NCBI GenBank assembly: GCA_026988445.1
Contig: JALSLF010000538.1
Coordinates: 1-7,962, forward strand
DNA length: 7,962 nt
Origin: Bacteroidales bacterium
GTDB taxonomy: Bacteria; Bacteroidota; Bacteroidia; Bacteroidales; NBLH01
Direction: 5' to 3'
The position numbers and the translations under genes are program-made. The stretch's first letter is position 1, and the number at the start of each line of letters is the position of its first letter. Of this stretch, positions 5,606 to 7,962 are shown one piece after another. Below the pieces are notes generated by a model that was not told the origin of the DNA, made no database searches, and was given only the letters and a program-made list of their open reading frames with translations.

Positions 5606-5651
5606 TAGGGTGCAATCATGTTTTTTTATAAACAGATTACACCCTATTTTT
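5606..5651 (+). terminator. Intrinsic terminator after the RRM gene
   Basis: TAGGGTGCAATC (5606-5617) pairs with GATTACACCCTA (5635-5646) with one C/A mismatch. An inner 5-bp stem (5619-5623 with 5630-5634) extends it, and five T follow at 5647-5651. The stem starts 21 nt after the stop codon. Confidence 0.82.
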
Positions 5652-5652
5652 G
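5645..5652 (+). promoter_or_regulatory. Possible -7 box for the nucleoid-associated protein gene
   Basis: TATTTTTG is a perfect TAnnTTTG match. It begins in the last bases of the preceding terminator stem and covers the T-tract. It would start transcription near 5658, 20 nt before the ATG at 5678. No TTG is visible at the -33 position, so the box may be fortuitous. Confidence 0.4.
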
Positions 5653-5677
5653 TAGCCGGAAATAATTTAAAAAATGT

Positions 5678-6718
5678 ATGTTTTATTTTGAAGAATCAGA
5701 ACTCGAACATTTAATTGTTCATAAAACCGGAAATAAAAGCCAAAATGAAGAATTACTTCTTTCCGAAGAAGAAGTAAATATTGATGAAACACTTAAAGAT
5801 GTGCTTATCAGTTACTTTTTTAATTCATTTAAAGAGGGTGTATTTTATCAATTTGCCGAAGAATCTTTAAGCGATAATAAGATTTTTCGCTCGGCAAAAA
5901 TTATTTTTGAAAATCCTGAAGAATTAATTGATGAATCAAAAAAGATAGCCCATCATTTATACGAGCAATCCTACCATCCGAATATTAAATCCGGAGAATT
6001 ATATGTCGGATATTTTCGTAATTGTATTATCGAAGATGAAGTGGTTGATGCGCTGGGTATTTTTAAATCGGAAACCAAACAGCCTTTTTTAAAAGTATAT
6101 TCACAGGATAACAATATTCAATTAAATCATGATACCGGCATTAATATTAATAAGGTAGATAAAGCATGTCTTATTTTCAATACTGAGGAAGATACCGGCT
6201 ATAAAGTTGCAATTATTGATGTATCGGGTAAATCAAAAGATGCTCATTACTGGAAAGATGATTTTTTGGCACTGGAAAAACGCAAAGACGATTATTATCA
6301 AACAGCTAATTACATAGGTATCTGTAAGGGCTTTGTAAAAGATGTTTATAATCAAAGCAACGGGGTGGAGCGTGCAGACCAAATAGAATTGCTAAACAAA
6401 ACCGCCGAATATTTTAAAGAAAAAGAAGCATTTGATATTCAGGATTTTGAGCAAAATGTGATTCAAAATGATGAAGTTATAAAAGCTTTTGAAGAGTATA
6501 AAGAAAAAGTTGCCGAAGAAAATGATTTAGAAATTCAGGATAGTTTTGGAATATCGGAAACTGCGGTTAAAAAAAGCCGTGCACAGTTTAAAAGTGTACT
6601 AAAACTTGATAAAAATTTTCATATATATATTCATGGCGACCGTCAAAGAATTGTTAAGGGATATGACCCTACAAAAGGAATGAATTATTATCAAATCTAT
6701 TTTGAAAAAGAAAATTAG
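5678..6718 (+). CDS. Nucleoid-associated protein, NA37/YejK (NdpA) family
   Basis: A 346-residue acidic protein that I recognise as the Bacteroidota form of the 37-kDa nucleoid-associated protein family. Typical features are the N-terminal L-x-x-L-I-V-H-K-T-G segment (9-18), an F-A-E-E-S-L segment near 60 followed by the S-x-x-I-A-x-x-L-Y region (87-94), then G-E-L-Y-V-G-Y-F, and a C-terminal region ending with I-x-I-x-G-D-R-Q-R-I-V-K-G-Y-D-x-x-K-G-M-x-Y-Y-x-I-Y-F (about 315-343). Family members are found with the folded chromosome in Gram-negative bacteria; the biochemical role is poorly defined. Residues 250-285 are rich in Glu and Lys and probably helical. The ATG at 5678 is chosen because another ATG at 5674 is out of frame and stops at once. 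The gene is convergent with the FNR gene through a shared terminator. Confidence 0.85.
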   Translation: MFYFEESELEHLIVHKTGNKSQNEELLLSEEEVNIDETLKDVLISYFFNSFKEGVFYQFAEESLSDNKIFRSAKIIFENPEELIDESKKIAHHLYEQSYHPNIKSGELYVGYFRNCIIEDEVVDALGIFKSETKQPFLKVYSQDNNIQLNHDTGININKVDKACLIFNTEEDTGYKVAIIDVSGKSKDAHYWKDDFLALEKRKDDYYQTANYIGICKGFVKDVYNQSNGVERADQIELLNKTAEYFKEKEAFDIQDFEQNVIQNDEVIKAFEEYKEKVAEENDLEIQDSFGISETAVKKSRAQFKSVLKLDKNFHIYIHGDRQRIVKGYDPTKGMNYYQIYFEKEN

Positions 6719-6735
6719 GAATAGGTCGGAAGCAT

Positions 6736-6780
6736 AAAAAAAGCCTGTATTTGATAGTAAATACAGGCTTTAATATTTTT
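6736..6780. terminator. Bidirectional intrinsic terminator
   Basis: AAAGCCTGTATTT (6740-6752) and AAATACAGGCTTT (6759-6771) form a perfect 13-bp stem with a 6-nt loop. On the minus strand it is followed by a run of seven T (A6736-6742 on the plus strand). On the plus strand it is followed by TTTAATATTTTT. It lies between the ends of two convergent genes and can serve both. Confidence 0.9.
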
Positions 6781-6793
6781 AAAGTATCAATTA

Positions 6794-7597
6794 TTAAAAT
6801 TCTTCAATATGTATTTGTCCGGGTGATTTACGTTTGTGTTCCGTAAATCCGTCCTTTTCCAGCTCTTCTTTCATGCCTTTTACCATAATCGGGTTTCCGC
6901 AAAGAAAAACATGTGTGTTTTCGGGAGCCGGTTTAAATCCCCATTTTTTTTCAACAGTTCCGTCTTTCCAAATGGCTTCAATAAAACGGGTATCACCACT
7001 CCATCCGGCGGGTTCTTTGTCCGGCTCGGTAATGGTTGGATAATAAGTAAAATTCGGGAACATTGTTTCAAGCAAGGTTAATTCTGAGGAATATCCTAAA
7101 TCCCAACTATTGGCTGCACCGTGAATAACCATCATTTTTCCGGTGCGTACCAGTGCATTAGAACGCAACATACTCATATACGGAGCAACACCTGTTCCGG
7201 TAGCTATTAAAATCACATTTTGATCGTTAGCAATTTCAGATAGAGTAAACATGCCCACTGCTTTTTTTCCTAACCAAACTTTGTCGCCAATATTTAAAGC
7301 AAAAATCCGGGGTGTTAATGAGCCGGAATGTACCAAAGTAATGTAAAACTCAATATAATCCACTGTTGAAGAGGATGCTATGGAGTAGGCTCGTTTAATT
7401 AATTTATCGGGGTCTTCTTGTTTTGTGTGCTCTTCGGTTGCTTCCGGGCATCGTGGTGCTGATGCAGGCAAACCTAATGCTACAAATTGTCCCGACTCAA
7501 AAGGAGGAAGTTCCCAACCAACAGGTTTTATTCTGATAATTTTCATGATTGGCGAAACCTGTATTACCTGTGTTACTACACTGTTTAACTCTACCAT
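6794..7597 (-). CDS. fpr: Ferredoxin-NADP reductase (FAD-dependent, Fpr type)
   Basis: A 267-residue FAD/NADP oxidoreductase that passes electrons between NADPH and ferredoxin or flavodoxin in the cytoplasm. The FAD-binding half has G36-Q-F-V and R69-A-Y71-S72-I-A-S, then G92-S-L-T-P-R, as in bacterial Fpr proteins. The NADP half has A132-T-G-T-G-V-A-P139, I158-H-G, and L232-C-G-N-P-x-M-V. The chain ends S258-P-G-Q-I-H-I-E-E-F; the terminal Phe267 probably stacks on the flavin, as terminal aromatic residues do in related reductases. A charged insertion (residues 50-66, P-E-A-T-E-E and on) precedes the FAD motif and makes it somewhat longer than E. coli Fpr (248 residues). No iron-sulfur cluster domain is fused. 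It is divergent from the NifX-like gene and shares a terminator with the nucleoid gene. The electron partner is not encoded in the window. Confidence 0.9.
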   Translation of the reverse strand: MVELNSVVTQVIQVSPIMKIIRIKPVGWELPPFESGQFVALGLPASAPRCPEATEEHTKQEDPDKLIKRAYSIASSSTVDYIEFYITLVHSGSLTPRIFALNIGDKVWLGKKAVGMFTLSEIANDQNVILIATGTGVAPYMSMLRSNALVRTGKMMVIHGAANSWDLGYSSELTLLETMFPNFTYYPTITEPDKEPAGWSGDTRFIEAIWKDGTVEKKWGFKPAPENTHVFLCGNPIMVKGMKEELEKDGFTEHKRKSPGQIHIEEF

Positions 7598-7643
7598 ATT
7601 CTAATTCTTTGATTAATTATAATTTACGTTTGAATATTTTGGG

Positions 7644-7651
7644 CAAAAATA
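7644..7651 (-). promoter_or_regulatory. Possible -7 box of the ferredoxin-NADP reductase gene
   Basis: On the minus strand TATTTTTG matches TAnnTTTG, 47 nt before the start codon at 7597. A matching -33 box is not evident, so this rests on one element in very AT-rich DNA. Confidence 0.35.
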
Positions 7652-7670
7652 CCTAATTTTTTTGTTATTA

Positions 7671-7691
7671 TTAAAATTTAAGAAATTTTAA
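7671..7691. repeat. 9-bp AT-only inverted repeat in the divergent spacer
   Basis: TTAAAATTT (7671-7679) and AAATTTTAA (7683-7691) are exact reverse complements around AAG. Being only A and T it may be chance; its place between two divergent genes leaves a regulatory role possible. Confidence 0.3.
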
Positions 7692-7712
7692 CAAATATTT
7701 TTACTATTGAAT

Positions 7713-7743
7713 TTTGATAATGAACATATGTTCATTATATTTG
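7713..7743 (+). promoter_or_regulatory. Bacteroidota-type promoter of the NifX-like gene
   Basis: TTTG at 7713-7716 and TATATTTG at 7736-7743 (perfect TAnnTTTG) are 19 nt apart, the best-formed promoter in the window. Transcription would start near 7749, about 23 nt before the ATG at 7772. Confidence 0.72.
7717..7738. promoter_or_regulatory. 22-bp perfect palindrome, probable repressor operator
   Basis: A perfect 22-bp palindrome centred on CATATG, with core TGAACATATGTTCA, fills the spacer between the -33 and -7 boxes and overlaps the first bases of the -7 box. A dimeric regulator bound here would block RNA polymerase. TetR-type repressors and other small helix-turn-helix dimers use sites of this kind; which protein binds cannot be read from the window. 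Confidence 0.7.
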
Positions 7744-7771
7744 TAATGAAATTAATATTTTATAATAAACT

Positions 7772-7962
7772 ATGGGAAGAATAAATATTGCAATACCTAC
7801 AAATGACGAGCAAACTTTGGCGGAAAGAACGGGTAGAGCCAAAGGCTTTTTAATTTATGAAATTGAAGATAAAACAGCAAGAAGACTTGAATTTAGAGTA
7901 AATCCGCATAAGCATGATGATGAAGAAAACGAACATGAAGAACATACACATGAGGATGTTAT
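7772..7962 (+). CDS. NifX/NifB-type dinitrogenase Fe-Mo cofactor domain protein, N-terminal part (partial)
   Basis: The frame opens at the ATG at 7772 and runs off the window edge, giving 63 residues. The start M-G-R-I-N-I-A-I-P-T-N-D followed by E18-R-T-G-R-A-K-G-F-L-I-Y-E-I matches the Nitro_FeMo-Co domain (PF02579 type), whose members usually read I-A-I-x-T-N-D-G and H-F-G-R-A. In this protein Thr20 replaces the usual Phe. The family fold is known from NifX, NafY and the C-terminal part of NifB, which bind iron-molybdenum cofactor or its precursors. Many non-nitrogen-fixing bacteria and archaea carry stand-alone copies of unknown function, often next to MinD-like ATPases. From residue 46 comes a His/Glu/Asp-rich stretch with H46, H48, H55, H58 and H60, likely metal-binding. 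The palindrome in its promoter suggests repression. The C-terminal end and the downstream genes lie outside the window. Confidence 0.82.
   Translation, partial: MGRINIAIPTNDEQTLAERTGRAKGFLIYEIEDKTARRLEFRVNPHKHDDEENEHEEHTHEDV

Overview
The window looks like chromosomal DNA from a low-GC member of the Bacteroidota. Four things point that way: a tail of SprB-type adhesin repeats, a small single-RRM RNA-binding protein, an NA37/YejK-type nucleoid-associated protein, and several upstream regions that carry the Bacteroidota promoter pattern (a TTG/TTTG -33 box about 18-21 nt before a TAnnTTTG -7 box) rather than a classical sigma70 promoter. No rRNA, tRNA, CRISPR array, transposase or phage gene is visible. 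Most of the window is ordinary chromosomal content; the unusual signals lie mainly between genes.

Layout. Positions 1-789 are the C-terminal end of a SprB-repeat surface protein, followed after only 3 nt by an SsnA-like metal-dependent amidohydrolase (793-2049). Convergent to it is a DNPH1/Rcl-like deoxynucleotide N-hydrolase (2061-2483, minus), which is divergent from a Tat-exported S66 LD-carboxypeptidase (2552-3622). Next comes a single-domain DJ-1D/glyoxalase III-like protein (3775-4350) with a perfect 11-bp inverted repeat just before its start and a clear intrinsic terminator after it. A small membrane protein of unknown function (4518-4985) follows.

The gene-poor stretch 4986-5299 holds an imperfect palindrome of about 207 bp (4998-5204) that no gene explains, then a promoter for the RRM protein (5300-5584). 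The RRM gene ends in a terminator whose T-tract doubles as the best -7 box for the nucleoid-associated protein (5678-6718). That gene and the convergent ferredoxin-NADP reductase (6794-7597, minus) share a bidirectional terminator. The right edge carries the start of a NifX/NifB-type (dinitrogenase Fe-Mo cofactor domain) protein with a His-rich stretch (7772 to the edge). Its promoter contains a 22-bp perfect palindrome lying exactly between the -33 box and the -7 box, a textbook repressor-site arrangement.

The genes do not form one pathway. Recurrent themes are nucleotide or purine-type hydrolysis (SsnA-like, DNPH1-like), carbonyl and redox housekeeping (DJ-1D-like, FNR), and RNA or nucleoid organisation (RRM, NA37). 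The two best candidates for something undescribed are the 207-bp palindrome and the palindrome-controlled NifX-like gene. All family assignments come from reading motifs and remembered family sequences; no database search was run.
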